Source of the DNA: Gammaproteobacteria bacterium
GTDB lineage: Bacteria; Pseudomonadota; Gammaproteobacteria; Eutrophobiales; Eutrophobiaceae
Reading direction: 5' to 3'
Assembly (NCBI GenBank): GCA_028819495.1
Contig: JAPPLI010000083.1
Span: 1-34,822 of the forward strand
DNA: 34,822 nucleotides
Of the stretch, positions 16,841-23,900 are shown one piece after another; the first letter of the stretch is position 1; each line of letters begins with the position of its first letter. A program made the position numbers and the translations under genes. Below the pieces are notes generated by a model that had not been told where the DNA came from, ran no database searches, and saw nothing but the letters and a program-made list of their open reading frames with translations.

Positions 16841-16985
16841 GCTCTGAACAAGTCCATCCTGGACTTGTCAGAGCACGCAATACAAAAAATGCGATTTTTG
16901 TATTGCTCACAAATTCAATGACTAATCGTCATTGAATTGGCGATACGTCCCTGTATCGCAGCAACCTCTGACTTAATCAGAGGTT
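16841..16985. repeat. Tandem array of five different hairpins between ftsZ and lpxC
   Basis: H1 16841-16874: GCTCTGA-CAAGTCC / GGACTTG-TCAGAGC, loop ATCCT, one bulged A. H2 16877-16906: 12-base stem GCAATACAAAAA, loop ATGCGA. H3 16912-16938: 11-base stem AATTCAATGAC, loop TAATC. H4 16940-16959: 7-base stem GCGATAC, loop GTCCCT. H5 16963-16985: 9-base stem AACCTCTGA, loop CTTAA. Stems H2-H5 are perfect, unrelated in sequence and separated by 1-5 bases. The array begins six bases after the ftsZ stop. It could end ftsZ transcripts, protect the mRNA 3' end, or be a cruciform or protein-binding array. Confidence 0.92.
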
Positions 16986-16991
16986 CCTTAA

Positions 16992-18134
16992 TCAGTCGGC
17001 CTGCCTCCTCAGGAATGCAGGAATTTCCAGGTAGTCGGGGTCATCCCTGGCGGGGATGATGTCATCATTGGCGGCTGCCTTACGCATTACAGTCGGACGG
17101 TCAAGTTTACCATAGTCCGTATTTTCAGCGCCAGGTTCATTGGTTGTGACCAGTTGCGGACGCGAAAGTTGCTCACCGGGCTGGCTGAGTCCGGTGGCGA
17201 CGATGGTCACCCATATTTCGCCGCTGAGTTCCTGGTTCAGCACCGTCCCTATCACCACGGTCGCCTCTTCGGCTGCCACCGTCTTGATGATGTTGCCCAC
17301 TTCGTTGAACTCGCCTATGCCGAAGTCCATGCCGGCGGTGATATTGGCCAGTATGCCCTTGGCGCCCGCCAGGTCAATGTGTTCCAGCAACGGACTGCTG
17401 ATGGCGGCTTCCGTCGCAACCCTGGCACGGTCCTCGCCCTGGGCTTTCCCGGAGCCCATCATGGCCATGCCCATCTCGCCCATCACGGTCCTGACGTCGG
17501 CAAAGTCGACGTTGATAAGGCCCTGGCAGGTGATGACCTGGGCAATGCCCTGCACTGCGCCGAGCAGCACGTCATCGGCAGCCTCGAATGCATTGACCAG
17601 GGACACGTCCGAACCCAGCACGTCCACCAGCCTGTCGTTCGGCACGGTGATCAGGGAATCGACGTGCTGGCTGAGTTCGCGGATGCCGTTGTTGGCGACT
17701 TCAGCGCGTTTCCGGCCTTCAAAGGAGAACGGCTTGGTCACCACCGCAACGGTAAGGATGCCCATTTCCTTTGCCACCTGGGCGACCACGGGCGCCGCGC
17801 CGGTGCCGGTGCCGCCGCCCATCCCGGCGGTGATGAACACCATGTCCGCGCCTTCCAGCACGTCCATAATCCTGTCCCTGTCCTCCAGCGCCGACTGGCG
17901 CCCGATATCCGGGTCTGCGCCGGCGCCCAGGCCGTGGGTAATGGTGTTGCCCAGTTGAAGAATGTTGCGCGCGCCCGAGGCTTTCAACGCCTGCGCATCC
18001 GTATTGGCGCAGATGAAATCGACTCCCTCGACCTCAGCCTTCATCATGTGGTTGACCGCGTTGCCGCCGCCGCCGCCGACTCCAATCACCTTTATTACCG
18101 CCGCTTGGTTGGCGGCATCTACCAGTTCAAACAT
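16992..18134 (-). CDS. ftsZ: Cell division GTPase FtsZ
   Basis: 380 residues from the ATG at 18134, which has a strong Shine-Dalgarno (GGAGGAAGATGAC before ATG) and gives the usual N-terminus MFELVDAANQAAVIKVIG. The tubulin signature is GGGTGTG (about 107-113) with IGVGGGGGNAV near the start; VPNDRL and the T7 region NVDFADVRT follow. The C-terminal peptide DYLEIPAFLRRQAD binds FtsA, ZipA and ZapD. The frame stays open upstream to an ATG (MSDEFEYIF...) inside hairpin module R2, so a form 17 residues longer is conceivable but less likely. FtsZ forms the Z-ring that recruits the proteins encoded upstream. Confidence 0.98.
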   Translation of the reverse strand: MFELVDAANQAAVIKVIGVGGGGGNAVNHMMKAEVEGVDFICANTDAQALKASGARNILQLGNTITHGLGAGADPDIGRQSALEDRDRIMDVLEGADMVFITAGMGGGTGTGAAPVVAQVAKEMGILTVAVVTKPFSFEGRKRAEVANNGIRELSQHVDSLITVPNDRLVDVLGSDVSLVNAFEAADDVLLGAVQGIAQVITCQGLINVDFADVRTVMGEMGMAMMGSGKAQGEDRARVATEAAISSPLLEHIDLAGAKGILANITAGMDFGIGEFNEVGNIIKTVAAEEATVVIGTVLNQELSGEIWVTIVATGLSQPGEQLSRPQLVTTNEPGAENTDYGKLDRPTVMRKAAANDDIIPARDDPDYLEIPAFLRRQAD

Positions 18135-18182
18135 GTCATCTTCCTCCGTAGTCAAATTAAAAATGTATTCAAATTCGTCACT

Positions 18183-18310
18183 CATTGCGTCCTTCCCTGG
18201 ACGCAACCCTGCGGGCAGCTGTCGCTGTGCAAATCGGCTGTCCTGCCGATTTGTCCCGCGCGGGCGAGAATCCAGTCAACCAACCGGGGACGGACTTGAA
18301 GTCCGTCCCC
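18183..18310. repeat. Hairpin module R2 with repeat remnant and separate hairpin, ftsA-ftsZ gap
   Basis: TTGCGTCC-ttccct-GGACGCAA (18185-18206) and AAATCGGC-tgtcct-GCCGATTT (18231-18252) match the R1 and R3 modules in the inverted direction. A fragment of the two-armed repeat (CCCGCGCGGGCGAGAATCCAG, about 18255-18275) follows, then an 11-base hairpin GGGGACGGACT-tga-AGTCCGTCCCC (18286-18310). On the plus strand a TCTTTT run follows this last hairpin. The unit separates ftsA from ftsZ, so ftsZ may depend on a promoter within or upstream of the repeat. Confidence 0.85.
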
Positions 18311-18326
18311 TCTTTTCAAAATTTCA

Positions 18327-19547
18327 TCAAACATTGCCTTGAAACCAGCTCTTCATACGATTCCAGACACCGGGCGCCCCGGTATCCAGTCGCCGTGTCC
18401 GGTCGCCGTCCTGCTGCCGGCCCCTGCCGTACAGCAGCAACCCGACACCGGTTGCATAAATCGGGTTCCCCACCAGTTCGACCAGGCCGCTGACATACTG
18501 CGGGGCGCCCACCCTGACCGGCAGGTGGAACACTTCTTCAGCCAGTTCGACCGCGCCCTGCATGTTGGAACTGCCGCCCGTCAGCACAATGCCGGCCACG
18601 ATCTGCTGCTCGTAGCCGCTGCGCCTCAACTCGGCCTGCACCAGTGAAAACAGCTCCACGTAACGGGGTTCGACCACTTCCGCGAGGGTCTGCCGGGACA
18701 TCCGTCGCAGCGGCCGGTTGCCGACGCTGGGGACCTCCACGGTCTCGTCGGAATTGGCAAGCTGCGACAGCGCGCAGGCGTGCCGCACCTTGACCTCTTC
18801 GGCATTCTGGGTGGGCGTGCGCAGGGCGACGGCAATGTCGTTGGTGACATGGTCGCCGGCGATGGGAATAACCGAGGTATGGCTGATGGCGCCGTTGGTG
18901 AACACGGCCAGGTCGGTGGTGCCGCCGCCTATGTCCACCAGGCACACACCCAGGTCTTTTTCGTCCTCCGTCAATACCGAGTAGCTCGATGCCAGTTGCT
19001 CCAGGACGATGTCGTCCGCTTCCAGGCCGCAACGGCGCACGCACTTGATGATGTTCTGAGCCGCGCTGACCGCGCCGGTGACGATGTGCACCTTCGCTTC
19101 CAGCCGCACGCCGGACATGCCGATAGGCTCCTTGATGCCTTCCTGCCCGTCGATGATGAAATCCCGGGGAATGATGTGCAGTATCTTCTGGTCTGCCGGG
19201 ATGGCGACGGCTTTCGCCGCGTCGATCACCCTGTCGATATCGCCTGCCGTGACTTCATTGTCGCGGATCGCGACGATGCCGTGGGAGTTCAGGCTGCGGA
19301 TGTGGTTGCCGGCGACCCCCGTGAACACCGCGTGGATGTTGCACCCGGCCATCAGTTCCGCTTCCTGAATGGCGCTGCAGATGGTCTGCACCGTCGACTC
19401 GATGTTGACCACCACCCCTTTCTTCAGCCCCCGTGACCGGGTTGACCCCAGGCCGATGATTTCGATCTCGTTCTCATCATTGATCTCGGCAACTATGGCA
19501 ACCACCTTGGAAGTGCCGATGTCAAGCCCGACAATTAAATTAGACAT
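18327..19547 (-). CDS. ftsA: Cell division actin-like protein FtsA
   Basis: 406 residues. Actin-fold phosphate loop 1 is IVGLDIGTSKVVAIVAEI (5-22), phosphate 2 is LVDIGGGTTDLAVF (about 205-218), and the adenosine site is GIVLTGGSSNMQG (about 323-335). The 1C (SHS2) subdomain covers about 85-165. The C-terminus ends in a membrane-targeting amphipathic helix (VWNRMKSWFQ). FtsA tethers FtsZ filaments to the inner membrane and signals to FtsN and FtsW. It starts six bases after the ftsQ stop, so these two are tightly coupled. Confidence 0.98.
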   Translation of the reverse strand: MSNLIVGLDIGTSKVVAIVAEINDENEIEIIGLGSTRSRGLKKGVVVNIESTVQTICSAIQEAELMAGCNIHAVFTGVAGNHIRSLNSHGIVAIRDNEVTAGDIDRVIDAAKAVAIPADQKILHIIPRDFIIDGQEGIKEPIGMSGVRLEAKVHIVTGAVSAAQNIIKCVRRCGLEADDIVLEQLASSYSVLTEDEKDLGVCLVDIGGGTTDLAVFTNGAISHTSVIPIAGDHVTNDIAVALRTPTQNAEEVKVRHACALSQLANSDETVEVPSVGNRPLRRMSRQTLAEVVEPRYVELFSLVQAELRRSGYEQQIVAGIVLTGGSSNMQGAVELAEEVFHLPVRVGAPQYVSGLVELVGNPIYATGVGLLLYGRGRQQDGDRTRRLDTGAPGVWNRMKSWFQGNV

Positions 19548-19553
19548 GATTTC

Positions 19554-20330
19554 TCACCCTGAAACACTGGTTACGGACCCGTCGGCCCAGTTGACCGCAA
19601 ACCCGTTGGTATATCTCATATCAATCGACTGCGCCTGCAACAGCTTGCCGGCGTGGTACGGGATTGCAAAATTAAAGAATCGTTCGAATCTGGCCTCCAC
19701 GTCCTTCCTGCCCAGCAGGACAAGCGGACCGTCCACGAGCCTGAACTGCCAAGCCCTCCGTTGCGTCAGCCTGAGCATGTCGGTCTCCATGCCCCGCCGC
19801 GCCAGTTCCGTTTTCAGGCGCCCGTATTTTTCCAGTACGGCCGCCTCGCTGCCCCCGGGGCCGTTCAGGAACGGCAAACCCGGAGGAAAGGATTCCTGCG
19901 GTGGCGAAAATACCGCCGCGTCGTTGCTTACCAGGCCGTTGCTGCCCCACAGGGCCACAGGTTCATGCTCCGTGACATGGATCAACAGGCTGTCCGGCCA
20001 GACCCGCCGCACCGCGACCTCGCTGATCCACTCATCCTGCATCAGTTCCCGCTTGATGCCGGCAACGCTCACGGTAATGAACCCGCCGCGGATGGCATTC
20101 GCCGCCTTCGCTTCCAGTTCCGCCAGGGACACGTGCACAAACAGGCCGGATATCCGCACTTGTTTTATCGGCAGGATTTCCGGCCAGGGCGTCCTCTGCC
20201 AGAAATACACGGCCAGCGCGACACAGGCAGCAACGGCCAGCACCTTGATGAGGAATCGCTGCCAATGCGCCAGGGCCATATCGTCGGTGGCCCTGAAATC
20301 AGTGTCTACTTCGATATAGGGCTGCGCCAT
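19554..20330 (-). CDS. ftsQ: Cell division protein FtsQ
   Basis: 258 residues from the ATG at 20330, preceded by GGAACTGATA. The longer open frame upstream is translated palindrome and is rejected. Order: cytoplasmic tail of about 30 residues, one membrane segment (LIKVLAVAACVALAVYFW, about 33-50), POTRA domain starting IKQVRISGLFVHVS (about 60-125), and a beta domain with EWISEVAVRRVWPDSLLIHV and VTEHEPVALWG. It bridges early and late divisome proteins and holds FtsB and FtsL in the periplasm. Unlike most of the cluster it does not abut its upstream gene: 285 bases, mostly nested palindrome, separate it from ddl. Confidence 0.96.
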   Translation of the reverse strand: MAQPYIEVDTDFRATDDMALAHWQRFLIKVLAVAACVALAVYFWQRTPWPEILPIKQVRISGLFVHVSLAELEAKAANAIRGGFITVSVAGIKRELMQDEWISEVAVRRVWPDSLLIHVTEHEPVALWGSNGLVSNDAAVFSPPQESFPPGLPFLNGPGGSEAAVLEKYGRLKTELARRGMETDMLRLTQRRAWQFRLVDGPLVLLGRKDVEARFERFFNFAIPYHAGKLLQAQSIDMRYTNGFAVNWADGSVTSVSG

Positions 20331-20363
20331 TATCAGTTCCGTCCAGCCGGTTCGGACACCGGG

Positions 20364-20638
20364 ATACTGGTACTCTTTCCAGGTGATATTGCCATGTTCA
20401 GCGGGTCGGGAAGCGGTTGAGCGCAAGGCGCGCCGTGCAGGGAATGGCGAGTCCTTGCCAAGCGGCGCAACGCCGCGGGCGACCGCTTCCCGGCCCGCCC
20501 GAAGGGAGCCACACAGCGACGCCAATACGGCGTTGCAGCCCTTGGCAAGGACTCGCCATTCCCGGCGGGCTGCGCCTTGTCTTGTTGTCGCTGTGTGGCT
20601 CTGAACATGGCAATATCACCTGGAAAGAGTACTGGTAT
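20364..20638. repeat. Nested palindromic element between ddl and ftsQ with 31-base perfect inverted ends
   Basis: Outer arms 20371-20401 and 20601-20631 are exact inverted copies, extending to 20364 and 20638 with two mismatches. Inside are further inverted pairs: GGGAATGGCGAGTCCTTGCC (20440-20459 and its complement within 20541-20563, 23 bases in all), GCGGG-CGGGAAGCGGT (near 20401-20418 and 20480-20497), AGCCACACAGCGAC (20507-20520) with GTCGCTGTGTGGCT (20587-20600), and GCGGC-gcaac-GCCGC (20463-20477). The right outer arm contains the last ddl codons and stop, so the left arm is an inverted copy of the ddl 3' end. No gene lies within. Confidence 0.9.
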
Positions 20639-21548
20639 CGAGCACGCGCAGGACCAGGTTGTCGAAATCCAGTCCGGTGCGGCTCGCCGCCATCGGCACC
20701 AGGCTGTGCCCGGTCATGCCCGGGACCGTGTTCACGTCGATCAGGCCGGGGCTTTGGTTTTCATCCAGCAGGATATCGACCCTGCCCCACCCGCCGGCGC
20801 CGATGGCATCGAATGCCTGCAACGCCAGGCCGGCCAGTTCCGCTTCGAGTTCCTGCGGCAGGTCGCAGGGGCAGAGGTAACGGGTGTCATCGTCCAGGTA
20901 CTTGGCGTGGTAGTCGTAAAATTCCCGGTCCGTCTCTATCTTGATCGCCGGCAGCGCATGTCCGTGCAGGATGCCCACGGTGTAGTCGCCGCCCGGCATC
21001 CAGCGCTCGCAGATGATATCGTCATCGTACCTGGACGCGTTGATCCAGGCCCGGCGCAGGTCTTCCCGGGCTCCCACCCTGGCGGCGCCCAGGCTGGAGC
21101 CTTCGTGCACAGGTTTCAGCATGAGCGGAAACCCCAGTTCCCGGGCCGCGGCATCCAGGTCCTGCTCCGAGCGGACCAGCGTAAAATCCGGGGTTGGCAG
21201 GCCCAGCCGCTGCCAGATCCACTTGCAACGCACCTTGTCCATGGACAGGGCCGAGCCCAGCACGCCGCTGCCCGTATAGGGCAGGTTCAGGGCCTCCAGC
21301 GCGCCCTGTATGACGCCGTCTTCACCGCCGCGCCCGTGCAGCGCGTTGAACACCCGGTCGAACGCGCCGTCGACAAGGTCGCTCACCACCGTCTCACCGG
21401 CGTCGATTTCGTGCGCGTCCACTCCCTGCCGGCGCAGGGCAGCCAGGATCGCCGCGCCGGTCTGCAGGGAAATCTCGCGCTCGGCCGAGCGGCCTCCCAT
21501 CAGCACCGCGACCTTGCCGTAACGCCTGTTGTATGCCTGCCCGTTCAT
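20616..21548 (-). CDS. ddl: D-alanine--D-alanine ligase
   Basis: 310 residues from the ATG at 21548, which overlaps the murB stop as ATGA and gives the family start GKVAVLMGGRSAEREISL. The ATP-grasp fold is complete: LNLPYTGSGVLGSALSMDK, PVHEGSSLGAARVG (flexible loop), and INVNTVPGM-type metal and substrate residues near the end (DVNTVPGMTGHSLVPMAA). It makes the D-Ala-D-Ala dipeptide used by MurF. The final codons (DTSTLSR and stop) form one arm of the large palindrome that follows. The open frame upstream of the chosen start is the murB shadow. Confidence 0.97.
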   Translation of the reverse strand: MNGQAYNRRYGKVAVLMGGRSAEREISLQTGAAILAALRRQGVDAHEIDAGETVVSDLVDGAFDRVFNALHGRGGEDGVIQGALEALNLPYTGSGVLGSALSMDKVRCKWIWQRLGLPTPDFTLVRSEQDLDAAARELGFPLMLKPVHEGSSLGAARVGAREDLRRAWINASRYDDDIICERWMPGGDYTVGILHGHALPAIKIETDREFYDYHAKYLDDDTRYLCPCDLPQELEAELAGLALQAFDAIGAGGWGRVDILLDENQSPGLIDVNTVPGMTGHSLVPMAASRTGLDFDNLVLRVLDTSTLSR

Positions 21549-22465
21549 GTCAGCCTGCTTTCGCCTATGATTTTCACTTCCGGTTCCAGCCTGATGCCGG
21601 TCTGCTGCGCCACGGTCGCCTGTACGTGCGCGATCACGGCCTCGATGTCCGCGGCGCGCGCGCCGCCGGCATTGATGATGAAGTTCGCATGTTTTTCCGA
21701 CACGCTTGCCGCGCCGACGGCGAAGCCCTTGAGGCCGCATTGTTCGACCAGCCGGCCGGCGAAGTCGCCCGGCGGGTTCTTGAACACGGAACCGCAACTG
21801 AAGCGGCCGGTGGGCTGGGTCGCAGCCCGCTGCGCCAACAGTTCCCTGATGCGGGTTTCCGCCGCCGCTTCCGTATCCGGGCGGAGCCGGAATACCGCGC
21901 CCAGGAACCATTCATCATTGGCCAGGTCCACCCGGCGATACCCGGTATCGAAGCCGGCGCGGGTTCTTTCCGCGCGCCCGCCCGCGCGGTTCACCAGTTC
22001 CACCTTTTCGACGATATCCCAGGTCTCGGAACCGAAGGCGCCGGCGTTCATGGCCAGCGCGCCGCCCACCGAGCCCGGTATCCCCGCCATGAATTCGGCG
22101 CCGGTAAGACCGGACCTGGCGCTGAACCGGGCCACCTTGGCGCAGGCCGCGCCGCAACCGGCGCGGACGGCGTTGCCGGGCAGCAGTTCCAGCCGGTCTT
22201 TCATTCCCGACGTCGAAATAACGGCGCCCCGGATGCCGCCGTCCCGCACCAGCAGGTTGCTGCCCAGGCCGATCCAGGTAACCGGTTTGTCATCCGGTAG
22301 CGCGGCGAGGAAACCAGCCAGGTCGTCTTCATCGGCCGGGACGAAAAACAGGTCTGCCGGCCCGCCGACTTTCCAGGAAGTGTGCCGGGCCATGCTCTCG
22401 CCCGAGCTCAACCGGCCCCGTAGCGCCTGCTCGTCAAGGTGTGTGGTCACGGTTTCCATAAGCAT
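21545..22465 (-). CDS. murB: UDP-N-acetylenolpyruvoylglucosamine reductase MurB
   Basis: 306 residues from the ATG at 22465, one base after the murC stop, with GGGAG upstream; an ATG at 22459 is an alternative. FAD-binding motifs are RHTSWKVGGPADLFFVP, GLGSNLLVRDGG and GIPGSVGGALAMNAGAFG. The catalytic serine lies in SCGSVFKNPPG, and KHANFIINAGGA is conserved at the C-terminal domain. It uses NADPH to reduce enolpyruvyl-UDP-GlcNAc to UDP-MurNAc. It sits between murC and ddl as in many Gammaproteobacteria. Confidence 0.96.
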   Translation of the reverse strand: MLMETVTTHLDEQALRGRLSSGESMARHTSWKVGGPADLFFVPADEDDLAGFLAALPDDKPVTWIGLGSNLLVRDGGIRGAVISTSGMKDRLELLPGNAVRAGCGAACAKVARFSARSGLTGAEFMAGIPGSVGGALAMNAGAFGSETWDIVEKVELVNRAGGRAERTRAGFDTGYRRVDLANDEWFLGAVFRLRPDTEAAAETRIRELLAQRAATQPTGRFSCGSVFKNPPGDFAGRLVEQCGLKGFAVGAASVSEKHANFIINAGGARAADIEAVIAHVQATVAQQTGIRLEPEVKIIGESRLT

Positions 22466-22466
22466 G

Positions 22467-23900
22467 TCAGGCGCTCCCGTTGCCGTACGCCTGGAGCAGC
22501 CGGCCGCCCAGCGCGCTGATGTCTCCGGCGCCCAACAGCAGCAGGATATCGTTGTCTTCGGTAACGTTTCCCAGCACCGCCTGCAGTTCCACCTCGGTGT
22601 TGACAAGGATAGGTTCCACCTTGCCCCTGACCCTGAGCGCCCGGCTCAGGGAGCGGCTGTCGGCGCCCTGTATAGGCTGTTCCCCGGCGGGATACACGTC
22701 GAGCAGGAGCAATATCTTGAGTTCCGACAACACCTGGCAGAACTCTTCGAACAGGTCCCGGGTGCGGGTGTAGCGGTGCGGCTGGAACACCACCACTACC
22801 CTGCGCCCGGGCCAGCCGTCGGCCAGTGCGTCGCTGATAGCGCTTATTTCACTGGGATGGTGGGCATAATCATCGACCAGCAACACGGTCTTGCCGTTGA
22901 TATGGATCTCGCCCAGGATCGAGCTCCGGCGGGATATGCCCTGGAAATTCGCCAGCCCGGCGCCAATGGCCTGCTGCGACACGCCCAGTTCGGTCGCCAG
23001 GGCCGTTGCCGCCAGCGCGTTGAGGACGTTATGTCGTCCCGGCAGGTTCAGGGTTACCCGGAACGGGTCATCTCCGTCACGGCGCGCGATGTCGAAACTG
23101 GTATGCGGGCCGTCATATTCAATCGCCTGCGCCCGGTAGTCGGCGTCAGAAGCTATCCCGTAGGTGACGTATGGCCGGTTTATGCGCGGCAGGATCTCCC
23201 GGATGCCGGCGTCATCGGCGCAGATGACGACCAGTCCGTAAAACGGCAGGCAGTGCAGGAAATCGATGAAATTGTTCTGCAGGGCCTGGTAACTGCCGCC
23301 GCAGTACTCCAGGTGGTCGGCGTCGATATTCGTCAGCACCGCGTACACCGGCGACAGGTGCAGGAAGGAGGCGTCACTCTCGTCCGCCTCCGCCACAATA
23401 TATTTCCCCTTGCCGAGCCGGGCATGGGAACCGGTCATGTTCAGGCGCCCGCCGATAATATAGGTGGGATCGTACATGCCCTCCGCCAGCAGGCTGGCGA
23501 TCAAGCTGGTGGTTGTAGTTTTGCCGTGGGTGCCGGCCACCGCGACCCCTTCCCTGAAACGCATCAGTTCGGACAACATTTCCGCCCGCGGGATGATGGG
23601 TATGCGCTGCCTGCGCGCCGCCAGCAGTTCCGGGTTGTCGGCGGGGACGGCGCTCGAATACACCACGACGTCGCTGCCGTCCACTGATTCCGCCCGGTGT
23701 TCGAAGCGCACCTCGACGCCCATGCCGGCGAGTCTGTCCGTGGTGCCGCCGCGCCGCAGGTCCGTGCCCGTCACCTCGTAACCCAGGTTGTGCAGCACCT
23801 CGGCTATCCCGCTCATGCCGGCGCCGCCGATGCCGACAAAATGGATCTGCCTGACCCGGCGCATGTTATGGCCCTCGGCGTTGTTGCGTTCTTCAGGCAT
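22467..23900 (-). CDS. murC: UDP-N-acetylmuramate--L-alanine ligase MurC
   Basis: 477 residues from the ATG at 23900 (TGGAG upstream; overlaps the murG stop by 8 bases). An ATG at 23864 with GAGGG upstream is almost equally good and would drop 12 residues; homologues often have a short tail before MRRxRxIHF. Motifs: IHFVGIGGAGMSGIAEVL (nucleotide-sugar domain), AGTHGKTTTTSLIASLL (ATP P-loop), EADESDASFLHLSP and DDYAHHPSEI (ligase domain). It adds L-alanine to UDP-MurNAc, the first amino acid of the stem peptide. Confidence 0.97.
   Translation of the reverse strand: MPEERNNAEGHNMRRVRQIHFVGIGGAGMSGIAEVLHNLGYEVTGTDLRRGGTTDRLAGMGVEVRFEHRAESVDGSDVVVYSSAVPADNPELLAARRQRIPIIPRAEMLSELMRFREGVAVAGTHGKTTTTSLIASLLAEGMYDPTYIIGGRLNMTGSHARLGKGKYIVAEADESDASFLHLSPVYAVLTNIDADHLEYCGGSYQALQNNFIDFLHCLPFYGLVVICADDAGIREILPRINRPYVTYGIASDADYRAQAIEYDGPHTSFDIARRDGDDPFRVTLNLPGRHNVLNALAATALATELGVSQQAIGAGLANFQGISRRSSILGEIHINGKTVLLVDDYAHHPSEISAISDALADGWPGRRVVVVFQPHRYTRTRDLFEEFCQVLSELKILLLLDVYPAGEQPIQGADSRSLSRALRVRGKVEPILVNTEVELQAVLGNVTEDNDILLLLGAGDISALGGRLLQAYGNGSA

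Noticed and set aside
16841-16985. CRISPR array
   Set aside because: The units are hairpins with different stems and no constant direct repeat or uniform spacers, and no cas genes are present.
21549-21911. N-terminal extension of Ddl by 121 residues
   Set aside because: It is an out-of-frame reading of murB; the ATG overlapping the murB stop gives the family N-terminus.
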